Counted from the first letter of the stretch, positions 26,395-35,286 are shown. The stretch: DNA of 45,325 bases from Xanthobacteraceae bacterium (GCA_009694215.1 SHVN01000010.1:1-45325), one strand, 5' to 3'. Translations and numbers: made by a program. The notes: generated from the sequence alone by a model not told the origin.

Positions 26395-27426
26395 ATGAAG
26401 ATCGCGCCGTGGATTGTGCTGGCGTCGCTGGGCCTGAGCGGCGCGGCCTTCGCGCAGGAAAAGACCATTCGCATCGGAATGGCGCGCTCCACCTCCAACT
26501 CCGCGGAGCTGATGGCCGAGCACAGGGGCTACTTCAAGCAGTATGGCATCAAGCTCGAAATCGAACTAATCGAATCCTCCGCCAACGTGATAGCGCTGCT
26601 GGCGCAGGGGCAATTGAACATGGTCGCCGGCGGCATCTCCGCCGGCTACTTCAACGCCATCGAGAAGAACCTGCCCGTCACCATCGTGTCGGATCGGGTC
26701 AGCACCCCAATTCGCCACAACCTGATGATCCGGCCCGATCTCAAGGACACCGTCAAAAGCGCCAAGGACCTCAAGGGCAAGGTGATCGCCAGCAACGGCA
26801 CGGGCTCGGTTTCCACCTACGAGGTCGGCAAGATACTGGAGCGCGAAGGGCTCACGATCAACGACGTCGAAATCAAGGTTCTTCCGTTTCCGCAGATGTC
26901 GGTCGCATTCGCCAACAAGGCGATCGACGCGGCCATCCTCATTCCGCCGTTCGTGTGGAGTCTGGAAGAGCAGAAGATCGCCGTGCCGTTCGGCGAGGTC
27001 GACGATCTGGTGACGCCGACCCCGATGACCATCGCCGTCATCATGGTCAACACCGACTGGGCCAAGCAGAACCAGGAGTTGCTGAAGAACTATTTCATCG
27101 CCTGGATGCGCGGCGTGCGCGAATTCTGCCAGGGCTTCCATGGCGGCAAGGTCCGCCAGGAGATTATCGACATCCTGGTCAGCAGCGGCACCGAGCGCCG
27201 GCTGGATCTCTTGAACAAGTATCCCTGGCCAGCCCGAAGCCCGAACGGCGAGGTCAACGTCGCGAGCCTGCTCGACATCCAGGCGTGGTTCGTCAAGAAC
27301 AAGATGGCGACCGCTGCGTTTCCGGCCGAGCGCCTGATAGATCGCAGCTACATCCAGAACGCGGTCGAGAAGCTCGGACCCTTCGTGGTCGAGAACAAGG
27401 ACAGCAAGCATCCGGGCTGCCGCTGA
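26395..27426 (+). CDS. ABC transporter substrate-binding protein, nitrate/sulfonate/taurine (SsuA/NMT1) family
   Basis: The 343-residue product has a signal peptide (MKIAPWIVLASLGLSGAAFA, cleavage after residue 20) and the type 2 binding fold: TIRIGMARSTSNSAELMAEH, HRGYFKQYGIKLEIELI, and KSAKDLKGKVIASNGTGSVS. A GGAGG site supports the start. It is first in a transport operon with the ATPase and permease downstream and lies 27 nt after the UbiD gene. In this family ligands range from sulfonates to aromatic acids such as phthalate, so the ligand is open. Confidence 0.9.
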   Translation: MKIAPWIVLASLGLSGAAFAQEKTIRIGMARSTSNSAELMAEHRGYFKQYGIKLEIELIESSANVIALLAQGQLNMVAGGISAGYFNAIEKNLPVTIVSDRVSTPIRHNLMIRPDLKDTVKSAKDLKGKVIASNGTGSVSTYEVGKILEREGLTINDVEIKVLPFPQMSVAFANKAIDAAILIPPFVWSLEEQKIAVPFGEVDDLVTPTPMTIAVIMVNTDWAKQNQELLKNYFIAWMRGVREFCQGFHGGKVRQEIIDILVSSGTERRLDLLNKYPWPARSPNGEVNVASLLDIQAWFVKNKMATAAFPAERLIDRSYIQNAVEKLGPFVVENKDSKHPGCR

Positions 27427-27431
27427 GGCCC

Positions 27432-28247
27432 GTGAACGCCTCGGCGCCCATGGTTGCGCAGCGGCGCGGCGCGGCGATCGAGATCGCGGGGCTGTGCCGG
27501 CAGTACGGGACCGGGCCGGGTGCGGTGGTGGCGCTCGACAACGTCGACCTGCGCGTTGCACCGGGCGAGTTCGTCTGCCTGGTCGGTCCGAGCGGCTGCG
27601 GCAAGTCGACCCTGCTGCGCATTCTCGCCGGCCTCGATCATCAGACCGGCGGATCGATCAAGATTCACTCCGAGGGCTGGGCGGTCGAAAACGCCATGGT
27701 GTTCCAGGAGAGCGGCCTGTTCCCCTGGATGGATGTCGAAACGAACGTGCGCTTCGGCCTCGATACGCGCGGCGTGCCGAGGGCTGAGGCCGACCCGCGC
27801 GTCGACGACGCGCTCAAGCTCGTCGGCCTCACCAAGTTCCGCCATCACTATCCACATCAGCTGTCCGGCGGCATGCGGCAGCGCAGCGCCATCGCCCGCG
27901 CCTTCGTCACCGATCCCGGTGTGCTATTGATGGACGAGCCGTTCGCCGCGCTCGACGCGCAAAATCGCGTGATCCTGCAGACCGAGCTGGTGCGGCTCTG
28001 GGAGCAGACCGGCAAGACCGTGATCTACGTCACCCATTCGATCGAGGAGGCGCTGCTGATGGGCGATCGCACCGTCATCATGACCGCGCAGCCCGGACGC
28101 ATCAAACGGATCATCGATGTGCCGTTCCCCCATCCGCGCGATTTGATGCAGCTTTCGGCTTCGCCCGAGTTCGGCAGGCTCAAGCTCGACATCTGGCGGG
28201 TGCTGGAGGACGAGGTGATGCGGGCGCGAGCGGAGATGGAACAGTGA
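27432..28247 (+). CDS. ABC transporter ATP-binding protein, SsuB/TauB type
   Basis: The 271-residue ATPase has Walker A GPSGCGKST at 52-60, Q-loop Q92, signature LSGGM at 144-148, Walker B VLLMDEP at 164-170 and H-loop H202. FPWMDVETNV is typical of the nitrate/sulfonate/taurine group. The GTG at 27432 is preferred for its AGG-rich upstream bases; an ATG at 27450 is the alternative. It follows the binding-protein stop by 5 nt and overlaps the permease start by GTGA. Confidence 0.92.
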   Translation: MNASAPMVAQRRGAAIEIAGLCRQYGTGPGAVVALDNVDLRVAPGEFVCLVGPSGCGKSTLLRILAGLDHQTGGSIKIHSEGWAVENAMVFQESGLFPWMDVETNVRFGLDTRGVPRAEADPRVDDALKLVGLTKFRHHYPHQLSGGMRQRSAIARAFVTDPGVLLMDEPFAALDAQNRVILQTELVRLWEQTGKTVIYVTHSIEEALLMGDRTVIMTAQPGRIKRIIDVPFPHPRDLMQLSASPEFGRLKLDIWRVLEDEVMRARAEMEQ

Positions 28248-29011
28248 GCGCGCGATCCCGGCTGACGCAGGAGCGGCTGCTCTACCTGATCTCGCCGATC
28301 GGGCTGCTGCTGCTGTGGCAGCTGCTGCTGATGGCGGGGTTCGGCGACCGGCGCTTCATCCCCGCGCCGTCCGACATCGCGTTCCGGTTCTGGGACATGA
28401 TCGTGAGCGGTGAGCTTTGGACGCATGTCGCGGTCACGCTCTATCGGGTGCTGGTGGGGTTTCTCCTCGGCGTCGTGCCGGGGGTCGCCGTCGGCCTGTT
28501 GATGGCGATGTTCCGCCCGGTGCGCATTTTCTTCGATCCGCTGATCGCCAGCCTGTTCCCGATCCCGAAGATCGCGCTGATGCCGCTGCTGCTGCTGGCG
28601 TTTGGCTTCGGCGATGCATCGAAGGTGGCGCTGGTCGCGATTGCCGTGTTCTTTCCGGTGATTATCAACACCTATTCCGGCGCCTCCAACATCGAGAAAA
28701 TCTACTGGGACGTGGCGCGGAACTACGGCGCGAGCCAGGCGGTGATGTTCCGGCGCATTGTGTTCTTCGGCGCGCTGCCGATGATCTTCGCGGGGCTGCG
28801 CATCGCGCTCGCGGTGTCGTTCATCGTGCTGGTCGCGGCCGAGTTCGTCGCCACCAAGGCCGGCATCGGCTACCTGATCTGGAATTCGTGGGAGTTGTTG
28901 CAGGTCGACGTGATGTTCGTCGGCATCGTGACGGTCGGCATCCTCGGCCTGATCGCGACCGTGATTCTGCAGGAGATCGAGCGCAAGGTCATTCCCTGGA
29001 AGGCGGAGTAG
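28244..29011 (+). CDS. ABC transporter permease, SsuC/TauC type
   Basis: The 255-residue product is a polytopic inner-membrane permease with the binding-protein-dependent EAA-like loop (NYGASQAVMFRR to GALPMIFAGLRIALA, about residues 164-188) that docks to the ATPase. It starts with GTG within a GTGA overlap with the ATPase stop. It completes the binding-protein, ATPase and permease set 26395-29011. Confidence 0.92.
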   Translation: MSARSRLTQERLLYLISPIGLLLLWQLLLMAGFGDRRFIPAPSDIAFRFWDMIVSGELWTHVAVTLYRVLVGFLLGVVPGVAVGLLMAMFRPVRIFFDPLIASLFPIPKIALMPLLLLAFGFGDASKVALVAIAVFFPVIINTYSGASNIEKIYWDVARNYGASQAVMFRRIVFFGALPMIFAGLRIALAVSFIVLVAAEFVATKAGIGYLIWNSWELLQVDVMFVGIVTVGILGLIATVILQEIERKVIPWKAE

Positions 29012-29034
29012 GGCAGGGCGTTGCCACATATGCC

Positions 29035-29114
29035 GCCATCCCGGCCATCCCGACAATTAGCGCACGGCCGTGCCCCATGAATCGAGATTGCCGGGACAAG
29101 CCCGGCGATGACGA
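29035..29114. repeat. Intergenic palindromic repeat, degenerate; related to 44989-45076
   Basis: CCGGGACAAGCCCGGCGATG near 29091-29110 lies in a 29-base stretch (29086-29114) that matches 45048-45076 at most positions, and an inverted partial match (GGCCATCCCGACAATT) lies at 29043-29058. A short inner palindrome CACGGCCGTG lies at 29063-29072. It occupies the gap between the convergent permease and cupin genes, where it could act as a transcript end. Such elements are common in rhizobia and their kin. Confidence 0.6.
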
Positions 29115-29138
29115 CTGTGTGTATGGCTGTCGCCGACG

Positions 29139-29702
29139 CTATTTCTTCGGCTTCCAGTCCTTCTTCCATGCCGGCGGAACTTCCGAGTCGATCAGCACGA
29201 AGCAGATGCGGCACGGCTTGCCCGACTTGTTGACCCAGGCGTGGTTGGTGCCCTGCTGCACCAGCACGTCGCCGGCCTTGCAATGCACCTCGGTGTCGTC
29301 GAGCAGCATGTCGATCTCGCCATCCATCACGATCGCGTAGTCGATCGACCGCGTGCGGTGGGTGTACATGTGGCGCTGGTAGCCCTGAGTCGCCGGGTCG
29401 ATCCCCATCTGCTGCAGGATCGCGTGATGATCGACGCCATGCGGCAACTCGCCCTTGATCGGCACGAAATCGACGATGCGGCAGATCGAGCCGCTCTTGG
29501 GCGGCGGCACGCCGGTCTTCTGGCTGGCCTGATCCCGAGTGTGGGACAGGTCGACCGGCGACTCGTTGGTGATCCACATCAGTTGCGTGACGTTGCCCTC
29601 GCCGCGCTGATTGACGTAGGGCGTCGGCGCGTCGATCAGGACCACGGCTTTTCCGTCGGCGTCATGGCCGGTGACGATGCGTCGGGCTGGGTTCTTATCC
29701 AT
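29139..29702 (-). CDS. Cupin-domain protein
   Basis: The 187-residue product has a single conserved cupin barrel at about residues 108-170, with likely metal ligands H111, H115 and H154. The usual Glu position is Asp121 in SIDYAIVMDG, a variant seen in this type of cupin. It could be a small dioxygenase, isomerase or regulatory cupin; no reaction can be assigned. The ATG at 29702 follows a GGGGAG site; a longer frame would read through the palindromic repeat and is unlikely. It converges on the permease gene. Confidence 0.85.
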   Translation of the reverse strand: MDKNPARRIVTGHDADGKAVVLIDAPTPYVNQRGEGNVTQLMWITNESPVDLSHTRDQASQKTGVPPPKSGSICRIVDFVPIKGELPHGVDHHAILQQMGIDPATQGYQRHMYTHRTRSIDYAIVMDGEIDMLLDDTEVHCKAGDVLVQQGTNHAWVNKSGKPCRICFVLIDSEVPPAWKKDWKPKK

Positions 29703-29718
29703 TTCACTCCCCGTTGGC

Positions 29719-29768
29719 GAGCATGATCCCGAAAAATGGGAACCGGTTTTCGGACAAAGACCATGCTC
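29719..29768. repeat. 50-bp palindromic intergenic element (RIME/RPE-like)
   Basis: Outer arms GAGCATG and CATGCTC close an inner stem CCGAAAA / TTTTCGG with a loop containing GGGAACCGG. The layout is that of the short palindromic elements spread through Rhizobium and Bradyrhizobium genomes. It lies 17 bp upstream of the cupin ATG in the divergent gap to the Bug gene, so it may sit inside the cupin promoter or leader. Confidence 0.8.
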
Positions 29769-29928
29769 CAAGATCGTGCTCTAAGAACGATGGGCGGCAT
29801 CCTTCGGGGCGGTTGCCCCGTTGTCAATGCGGGAGAAATGACGGCGAGCCATGCGTTGCGTCTTGTCGCATTCCCTAGGGCCGCCCGACCGTCTATTCTC
29901 CGTCGTAGCCCGGTGATTGGAGGATTTC

Positions 29929-30924
29929 ATGCGCAGCCTGCGACGCTCATTGTGCGTTTTCGCCCTGGTCTCTTTGCTTGCTCCACTCTTGGGAACTGCG
30001 CCGGCTTTCGCGCAATCGTCGGCCGCCCCGGTCTGGCCGACGCGAACGGTCCGCTTCATCCTGACGCTCGGGCCGGGCAGCGGCACCGACATCGGCGGGC
30101 GGCTCCTGGCGGACCGCCTGACCAAGAAATGGGGCCAGTCGGTCGTCATCGAGAACAAGCCCGGCGGCGACGCCATCGTTGCCATCAACGCCTTCGTCAG
30201 CGCCAAGGACGACCATGTCCTGCTGCTGTCGCCGACCTCGTCGTTCATCGCGCATCCCTGGATGCACGAGAACCGGCCGTACAGGTCCGAAGACCTCGCT
30301 CCGATCGCGCGCGTGTCCAACACCATCATCGGCATTTCCGTGCCGTCCGAGTTGCCGGTCAAATCGATGAAGGAGCTTGTCGATCTGGTGAAGGCCAAGC
30401 CCGGCGAGCTCAACTGGGCGGGCGTCACCGGCGCGCTCGATTTCAATTTCGCCGGCTGGCTCAAGGTCGCCAACCTCGACATGAAAAAAGTGCCGTACCG
30501 CAATCCGGTCGAGGCGGCGAACGACCTCGCGACCAATCGTGTGCAGGTCTATGAATCCGCGGTCGCGATCGCCCAGCCGCAAATCCAGGCGGGCAAGATC
30601 AGGCTGCTCGCGGTGGTGAACACCTCGCGCGCCCCGATCTATCCGGACATTCCGACCGTGCAGGAAGTCGGTCAGCCGGCGCTCACCATCGACGGTCTGG
30701 TTGGCCTGTTCGGCCCGCCGACCATGCCGATGGCGCTGCGCCAGAGAATCGCCGCCGACATCAAGGAGGTGATGGAGAACGATGCTATCATCAAGGACCG
30801 TCTGAACGCCACGGCTCAGCTGTTCAATCCCGGCGGGCCCATAGAGTTCGCCAGGTCGATCGAAGGCCAGCGCGCGCTGATTGCCAAGAACGCCAAGGAC
30901 CTCGGTATCGCGGAGAAGCAGTGA
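29929..30924 (+). CDS. Bug/TctC-family substrate-binding protein, tandem copy 1
   Basis: The 331-residue product has a signal peptide (MRSLRRSLCVFALVSLLAPL to about residue 29) and the Bug fold: WPTRTVRFILTLGPGSGTDI, ENKPGGDAIVAINAF and VPYRNPVEAANDLATNRVQV. The ligand-loop sequence GPGSGTDIG differs from the more common PAGGxxD. The ATG at 29929 follows TTGGAGG; a TTG at 29917 is less likely. It is followed by a paralog of exactly the same length at 31050-32045. No membrane partner is in the window. Confidence 0.9.
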   Translation: MRSLRRSLCVFALVSLLAPLLGTAPAFAQSSAAPVWPTRTVRFILTLGPGSGTDIGGRLLADRLTKKWGQSVVIENKPGGDAIVAINAFVSAKDDHVLLLSPTSSFIAHPWMHENRPYRSEDLAPIARVSNTIIGISVPSELPVKSMKELVDLVKAKPGELNWAGVTGALDFNFAGWLKVANLDMKKVPYRNPVEAANDLATNRVQVYESAVAIAQPQIQAGKIRLLAVVNTSRAPIYPDIPTVQEVGQPALTIDGLVGLFGPPTMPMALRQRIAADIKEVMENDAIIKDRLNATAQLFNPGGPIEFARSIEGQRALIAKNAKDLGIAEKQ

Positions 30925-30925
30925 G

Positions 30926-30947
30926 CGCAGCCGAAGGGCCGGCTGCG
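30926..30947. other. Hairpin directly after the first tandem Bug gene
   Basis: CGCAGCCG at 30926-30933 pairs perfectly with CGGCTGCG at 30940-30947 around a 6-nt loop, starting two bases after the Bug stop. There is no T-run, so it may act as a 3' stabiliser or weak terminator before the paralogous gene. Confidence 0.55.
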
Positions 30948-31049
30948 GTCCTGGCTCGCATGGCGGGGTTCGCCGGGCACTAGACTTGCTTGTCGGCAGA
31001 CTTGCATATCGGCAATCTCGCCATGCCGCTGCCGCAACCGGAGAGATTC

Positions 31050-32045
31050 ATGCGCCGCGTCCGCCGACCGCTGCTCGCGCTTTCTGCCGGTGTTCTGGCA
31101 GTGCTTGCGTTGTGCCCGGCGCCTTCCGCGGCCCAGACGCCGGCGCCGCAAGGCTGGCCCACGCGGACGGTCCGCCTCGTCCTGACGCTCGGCCCCGGCA
31201 GCGGCACCGACATCGGAGCGCGGCTCCTGGCGGATCGGCTGGCCAAGAAATGGAGCCAGTCGGTCGTCATCGAGAACAAGCCCGGCGGCGACGGCATCGT
31301 TGCGATCAACGCCTTCGTCAGCGCCAAGGACGATCATATTCTCCTGATGACGCCGACCTCGGCGTTCATCGCGCATCCGTGGATGCACGACAACCTGCCG
31401 TACAAGCCGGAGGACCTTGCGCCGATCGCGCGGGTGTCCAGCACGTTTGTCGGCATCACGGTGCCGGTCGCGTCGCCGGCCAACTTGCTCAACGATCTAG
31501 TCGCGCTGGTGCGAAGCAAGCCCGGCGAGCTCAACTGGGCCGGCGTCACCGGCGCCAACGGTTTCTTGTTCGAGGCCTGGCTCAAGACAAGCCAGCTCGA
31601 CATCAAGAAGATTCCGTACCGCAATCCGGTCGAAGCGGGCCGCGACCTCGCCGAGAACCGCGTGCAGGTCTACCAGTCGGCGGTCGCCATCGCCCAGCCG
31701 CAGATCGAGCTGGGTAAGATCAAGCTGCTCGCGGTGCTCAACACCGTGCGCACGCCTGCCTATCCGAATATTCCGACGGTCTCGGAGGCAGGCCATCCGG
31801 CGCTGACCATCGACGGGCTGGTCGGCTTGTTCGGCCCGCCGACCATGCCCCTGGCGTTGCGCGAGGCGATTGCCGCCGACGTGAAATCGGTGATGGACGC
31901 CGACCCGGTCATTAAGGACCGCTTGACCGCCACCGCGCAGCTTTTCTTGCCGGGCGGCCCGGCCGAATTCGGTAAGTCGATCGACGAGCAGCGTGGCTGG
32001 GTCAAGGCCGCGGCGGACTCGCTCGGCATCGCTATGAAGCAATAG
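31050..32045 (+). CDS. Bug/TctC-family substrate-binding protein, tandem copy 2
   Basis: The 331-residue product is a close paralog of 29929-30924, sharing long identical stretches such as TLGPGSGTDIG and LTIDGLVGLFGPPTMP. It has its own signal peptide (MRRVRRPLLALSAGVLAVLA, cleavage near residue 27). The ATG at 31050 follows a GGAGAG site; earlier in-frame starts at 31023 and 30990 are less well supported. The pair most likely arose by tandem duplication and may have split ligand range. Confidence 0.9.
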   Translation: MRRVRRPLLALSAGVLAVLALCPAPSAAQTPAPQGWPTRTVRLVLTLGPGSGTDIGARLLADRLAKKWSQSVVIENKPGGDGIVAINAFVSAKDDHILLMTPTSAFIAHPWMHDNLPYKPEDLAPIARVSSTFVGITVPVASPANLLNDLVALVRSKPGELNWAGVTGANGFLFEAWLKTSQLDIKKIPYRNPVEAGRDLAENRVQVYQSAVAIAQPQIELGKIKLLAVLNTVRTPAYPNIPTVSEAGHPALTIDGLVGLFGPPTMPLALREAIAADVKSVMDADPVIKDRLTATAQLFLPGGPAEFGKSIDEQRGWVKAAADSLGIAMKQ

Positions 32046-32050
32046 GCGGA

Positions 32051-32072
32051 ACGAGCGGCGGCTCGCGCTCGT
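32051..32072. other. Hairpin directly after the second tandem Bug gene
   Basis: ACGAGCG at 32051-32057 pairs with CGCTCGT at 32066-32072 around an 8-nt loop, starting six bases after the stop codon. No T-run follows. Confidence 0.5.
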
Positions 32073-32193
32073 CGCTCAGGAAGCCGTGGGCAATGGCGCC
32101 CCGCCGGGCAATCCCATGCCGCGGGGGTCAGACCTGACGGTTACGTCTTCTTTGGGCTCAGCGCGCGTGCGCCGGCAAGGATGCCGAGCGCGA

Positions 32194-32359
32194 TCAGCCG
32201 GTTATAGCCGCCTGCCAGCGGCCGGCGGCGGCGAGGCCCGCGGTCGCGGCCCAGACGATCGACGAAAAGGCTTCGGCGAAGGTCGCGACCCGCGAAGAGG
32301 TCTGGCGGCGCCGGAAATGCTTGCGTCGGGCCTGCGTGCAGCGGCATGTGCTGGTTCAT
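32194..32359 (-). pseudogene. Possible small membrane-type ORF with one frameshift
   Basis: From an ATG at 32359 (MNQHMPLHAG) a minus-strand frame begins; after about ten codons a neighbouring frame becomes better protein sequence, reading RKHFRRRQ, SSRVATFAEAFSSIVWAATA and GLAAAGRWQAAITG to a stop at 32194. The span is one base longer than a multiple of three, as expected from one insertion. The product would have about 54 residues with one hydrophobic segment. The rest of the 408-bp gap 32046-32453 holds only the hairpin at 32051-32072. Function is unknown and the call is weak. Confidence 0.3.
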
Positions 32360-32453
32360 GGAAAGGGCAGTCCCTGTTCGGAGCGAGCCTAGTTGAGAGA
32401 AGTTTCCCGCCCGTGAATCAAAAAAGCGAAAAATTTCGTTGAATGAGAGAGAG

Positions 32454-33464
32454 TTACGGCCCGGCCGATGCGACCTCGGCACGCGTCACGAAGGCGTCGG
32501 CAAAGAACTCGCCGTCCGGCAGGCCCGCGGCGAGGAATTCGCTCTTGGCGGCCTGCGTCATCACCGGCACGCCGCAGACATAGGCCTGGAAACCCGCGAG
32601 CGCGGGATGGTCCTCCAGCGCCGCCTTGTGCACGAGATTGTGCCGGATGCCGGGCTCCGGCGCGTCGGAGACGACCGGCACATATTTGAAATGCGGGTTC
32701 TGCGCCGCCCACCGGGCGGGCAGGTCGGAGTAAAGCCCGCTGCGCGTCCTCGCCCCCCAATAGAGCGTCATGTCGCGCCGGACGTCTTTGATGAACATGT
32801 CCTCGATGATCGACCGGATCGGCGCAAATCCGGTCGAGCCCGCAACGAACAGGATCGGCTTATTGCTTTCGCGCAAGGTGAAATCGCCGAACGGGATTTC
32901 CAGTCTCAAGCGGTCGCCGCGCTGCAGCTTCTCGAACACATAGGTCGTGAACGCGCCGCCCGGCACATGGCGGATGTGCAGTTGCGCGCCGTCGCTCTCG
33001 CGCGGCGGATTGGCCATGGAGAAATCGCGGCGTTCGCCGTTGTCGAGGATGAGGTTGAGGTGCTGGCCGGCCTTGAACTTGGCGCGGATGCCGGCGGGAA
33101 AGCGCAGGTGCACCAGCATGACGTCGTCGGCCAGTTTCCGCAGACGGAATACGCGGGCATCGATGGTCTTGCGCGCGAACGGATCGGCCTTGCCGATCGA
33201 GCGTGGCGCGATCACTAGGTCCGAACGCGGGCGGGCGTTGCAGAACAGCACGTGGCCTTCGGCGCGCTCCGCCGCGCCTAGTGCGTCTCCGGCGAAGGCG
33301 CGCACCTCGCCGGAGACGACCCGGCCCTTGCAGGTGCCGCAGACGCCCTTGCGGCAGGAATAGGGGATTTCGAGGCCGGCCCGTTGCGCGGCGTCGAGCA
33401 CGGGTTCGTTCGGCTCGCAGGGGAAACGGAATTCGGTGTTCTGGACGAAGACCTGGAAGGTCAT
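32454..33464 (-). CDS. Ring-hydroxylating dioxygenase reductase (2Fe-2S ferredoxin + FAD + NAD domains)
   Basis: The 336-residue product moves electrons from NAD(P)H to the dioxygenase. The N-terminal plant-type ferredoxin has C37, C42, C45 and C75. The FAD domain has RDFSMAN at 146-152, and the NAD domain has GSTGFAPIRS at 209-218 and CGVPVM at 297-302. This order (ferredoxin first) is that of benzoate-dioxygenase-type reductases, class IB. It is the last gene of the dioxygenase operon. The ATG at 33464 has no clear ribosome site, and the region before it folds into a long palindrome. Confidence 0.92.
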   Translation of the reverse strand: MTFQVFVQNTEFRFPCEPNEPVLDAAQRAGLEIPYSCRKGVCGTCKGRVVSGEVRAFAGDALGAAERAEGHVLFCNARPRSDLVIAPRSIGKADPFARKTIDARVFRLRKLADDVMLVHLRFPAGIRAKFKAGQHLNLILDNGERRDFSMANPPRESDGAQLHIRHVPGGAFTTYVFEKLQRGDRLRLEIPFGDFTLRESNKPILFVAGSTGFAPIRSIIEDMFIKDVRRDMTLYWGARTRSGLYSDLPARWAAQNPHFKYVPVVSDAPEPGIRHNLVHKAALEDHPALAGFQAYVCGVPVMTQAAKSEFLAAGLPDGEFFADAFVTRAEVASAGP

Positions 33465-33521
33465 TGCAACACGCTTTCTTCCCCTCTCCCCTTGTGGGAG
33501 AGGGAAGCGCGCTCGTTGCAA
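33464..33521. repeat. 58-bp intergenic palindrome over the reductase start
   Basis: TTGCAAC at 33464-33470 pairs with GTTGCAA at 33515-33521, and an inner CTTCCCCTCTCCC-type arm pairs with GGGAGAGGGAAG around a CTTGT loop. The CTCTCCC/GGGAGAG core resembles a widespread alphaproteobacterial intergenic repeat. It fills the gap between the beta-subunit stop and the reductase ATG and would hide the translation start of the reductase when folded. Confidence 0.75.
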
Positions 33522-33528
33522 CTCCACA

Positions 33529-34002
33529 TCACAGCGGCAGCGCCATCAGCGTGTCGATGCGCGAGGAATCGCACACCACGACACGCTCGGAGAACTTCAG
33601 GTCGTCGCCCACGGCGCGATAGGTGTCGAGGTAAAGGCCGGTCGCGAAAATGTCGCTCTGGCCGTCATGCATGATCCGCACCACCATGAATGGCGTCTCG
33701 CTCTCGGCCGTGTCGCCGCCGCTCTTCAAAATGTTCGGCAGGCCGAGGATGTGGCGGTAGCTCTGCTTCTCGTACACATTCGCGACGCGAAGCGCAGCGA
33801 TCCGGTCGATCAGCATGCCCTTGGTGTCGGCGTAGATGATGCCGGCCTCGAAGCCGTTCCTGTGGTTCTCCGCGGTCGTGACGATGTAGAGGCACTGGTC
33901 GAGGAAGAACTCCGGCCATGCTTCAAGCGCGTTGTTGTCGATGCAGCGGATATAGGCGGCCTGCAGCGCGAGGATGCGCTCGAGCGTGATCGCGCTCGGC
34001 AT
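33529..34002 (-). CDS. Ring-hydroxylating dioxygenase beta (small) subunit
   Basis: The 157-residue product has the NTF2-like cone fold of dioxygenase small subunits: AAYIRCIDNNALEAWPEFF near the start, ADTKGMLIDRIAALR, and the C-terminal strand SERVVVCDSSRIDTLMALPL. It builds the alpha3beta3 hexamer and has no cofactor. It starts 14 nt after the alpha stop, which agrees with stoichiometric expression. Confidence 0.9.
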   Translation of the reverse strand: MPSAITLERILALQAAYIRCIDNNALEAWPEFFLDQCLYIVTTAENHRNGFEAGIIYADTKGMLIDRIAALRVANVYEKQSYRHILGLPNILKSGGDTAESETPFMVVRIMHDGQSDIFATGLYLDTYRAVGDDLKFSERVVVCDSSRIDTLMALPL

Positions 34003-34016
34003 CTAGAGGCTCGCCA

Positions 34017-35279
34017 TCAGATGGCCATGTGCTCGCGGTAGCGCTTCCAGAAGCCGCGCACGGAGGCCTCCGTCGCGCGCGTGCCCTCGTTCTGGGTGCT
34101 GGTGCCGCCCATTTCGACCACGGCGCGCTCGCCTCCGGCCGCGGCGACGCCGCGCTGGACGAAGCCGCCGACCGCGCCGTCCTCCATCGACACATAGCCC
34201 GCAGGCCCGGCGAGGTTGTTCTGGCGAAGCCGCCGCGTCTTCATGTCCGGCGTGTCGTCGGCAAAGCCGATGGTGGTCCAGTTCAGCGCGGTCCGGGTCT
34301 GCCCCTTCGGCAGGACCTGCCGCACCGCCAGGGAATTCTGGATCTGCTGCAGCACGAAGTTCGGATAGACGGTCAGAATCTGCATATGGCAGCCGTCGTT
34401 GAACTCGTCGGCGTTGTCGAGCAGGCTCGGATCCTTCAGCGCGAAGTCCTCCTTGTCCGAGCGGATGCCCATCGCGGCGTAGTCGTTCTCCTTGTTGGCC
34501 TTGTCGACGAACGAGAAGCTCGCGTGGTTGCCGCCGTCCGGGCTCACCACCATGCCGCCCTTCTGCGACAGCCGGTTGATGCGGAACGTCGTGAAGAACG
34601 TGTGCAGCAGCGAAGCGTGGTAGGTGTCCTTGACGTTCTCGAAATAGAGCTTCCAGTTGTTCGGCAGCATCTGCGTGAAGCGGCCGGTGACCGCGACCGG
34701 CTTGTGCAGCACCCGCTTGATGCGGGCCGCGATCTCCTCGCCGAGATACTCTTCGATCGGCGGCACGTCGTCGGACAGCGAGCCAAACACTAGGCCTGCG
34801 AAAATGGCGATCCGAAGCTTTCGCGGCCCGTGGTCGGAGCGGCAGAAGGTCTTGGCCATGCCGCCTCGGCCTGCGACGCCGTCCTCGAAGGCCACCGCCT
34901 TGAGGTTACCTTTGAGATCGTAGTTCCAGGCGTGATAGACGCAGGTGAAGTCGCGAGCGCGGCCGCCCGAATCGAGTGCGATCAGCGCGCCGCGATGCGC
35001 GCAGCGGTTCTCGAAGGCATAAATCTCGTCGTCGAAGTCGCGCGCCACGATCACCGGCATCAAGCCCATGAACGTCACGCGATAATCGCCGGGCTTTTGC
35101 ACCTCCGCTTCGAGGCAGAGGTAGTTCCACACCGGCCCCTCGAAGATGCGCCGCTGCTCGAGGGCGTAGATCTCCGGCGACTGATAGATCCAGTACGGGA
35201 TGCGGGTCAGCGCGCCCTCAGGCCATTCCATCGCCGGCGTGGCGTTTGGAATCTTCCCCGGGGGCACGTTGACGTTCAT
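34017..35279 (-). CDS. Ring-hydroxylating dioxygenase alpha (large) subunit
   Basis: The 420-residue product has a Rieske centre (C93, H95, C113, H116 in [10 protein letters not shown] and CVYHAWNYD) and a mononuclear iron site (D218, H221, H226 in [13 protein letters not shown], with D367 a likely third ligand). It inserts O2 into an aromatic ring. By eye it is nearest to the salicylate/anthranilate/benzoate-type large subunits. The ATG at 35279 follows a GAGG site, 7 nt after the extradiol dioxygenase gene. The exact substrate is not predictable. Confidence 0.92.
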   Translation of the reverse strand: MNVNVPPGKIPNATPAMEWPEGALTRIPYWIYQSPEIYALEQRRIFEGPVWNYLCLEAEVQKPGDYRVTFMGLMPVIVARDFDDEIYAFENRCAHRGALIALDSGGRARDFTCVYHAWNYDLKGNLKAVAFEDGVAGRGGMAKTFCRSDHGPRKLRIAIFAGLVFGSLSDDVPPIEEYLGEEIAARIKRVLHKPVAVTGRFTQMLPNNWKLYFENVKDTYHASLLHTFFTTFRINRLSQKGGMVVSPDGGNHASFSFVDKANKENDYAAMGIRSDKEDFALKDPSLLDNADEFNDGCHMQILTVYPNFVLQQIQNSLAVRQVLPKGQTRTALNWTTIGFADDTPDMKTRRLRQNNLAGPAGYVSMEDGAVGGFVQRGVAAAGGERAVVEMGGTSTQNEGTRATEASVRGFWKRYREHMAI

Positions 35280-35286
35280 CGCATCC

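Noticed and set aside
26409-27431. N-terminal extension of the SsuB-type ATPase frame back to 26409
   Set aside because: It overlaps the binding-protein gene in another frame; the ATPase domain only begins after 27432.
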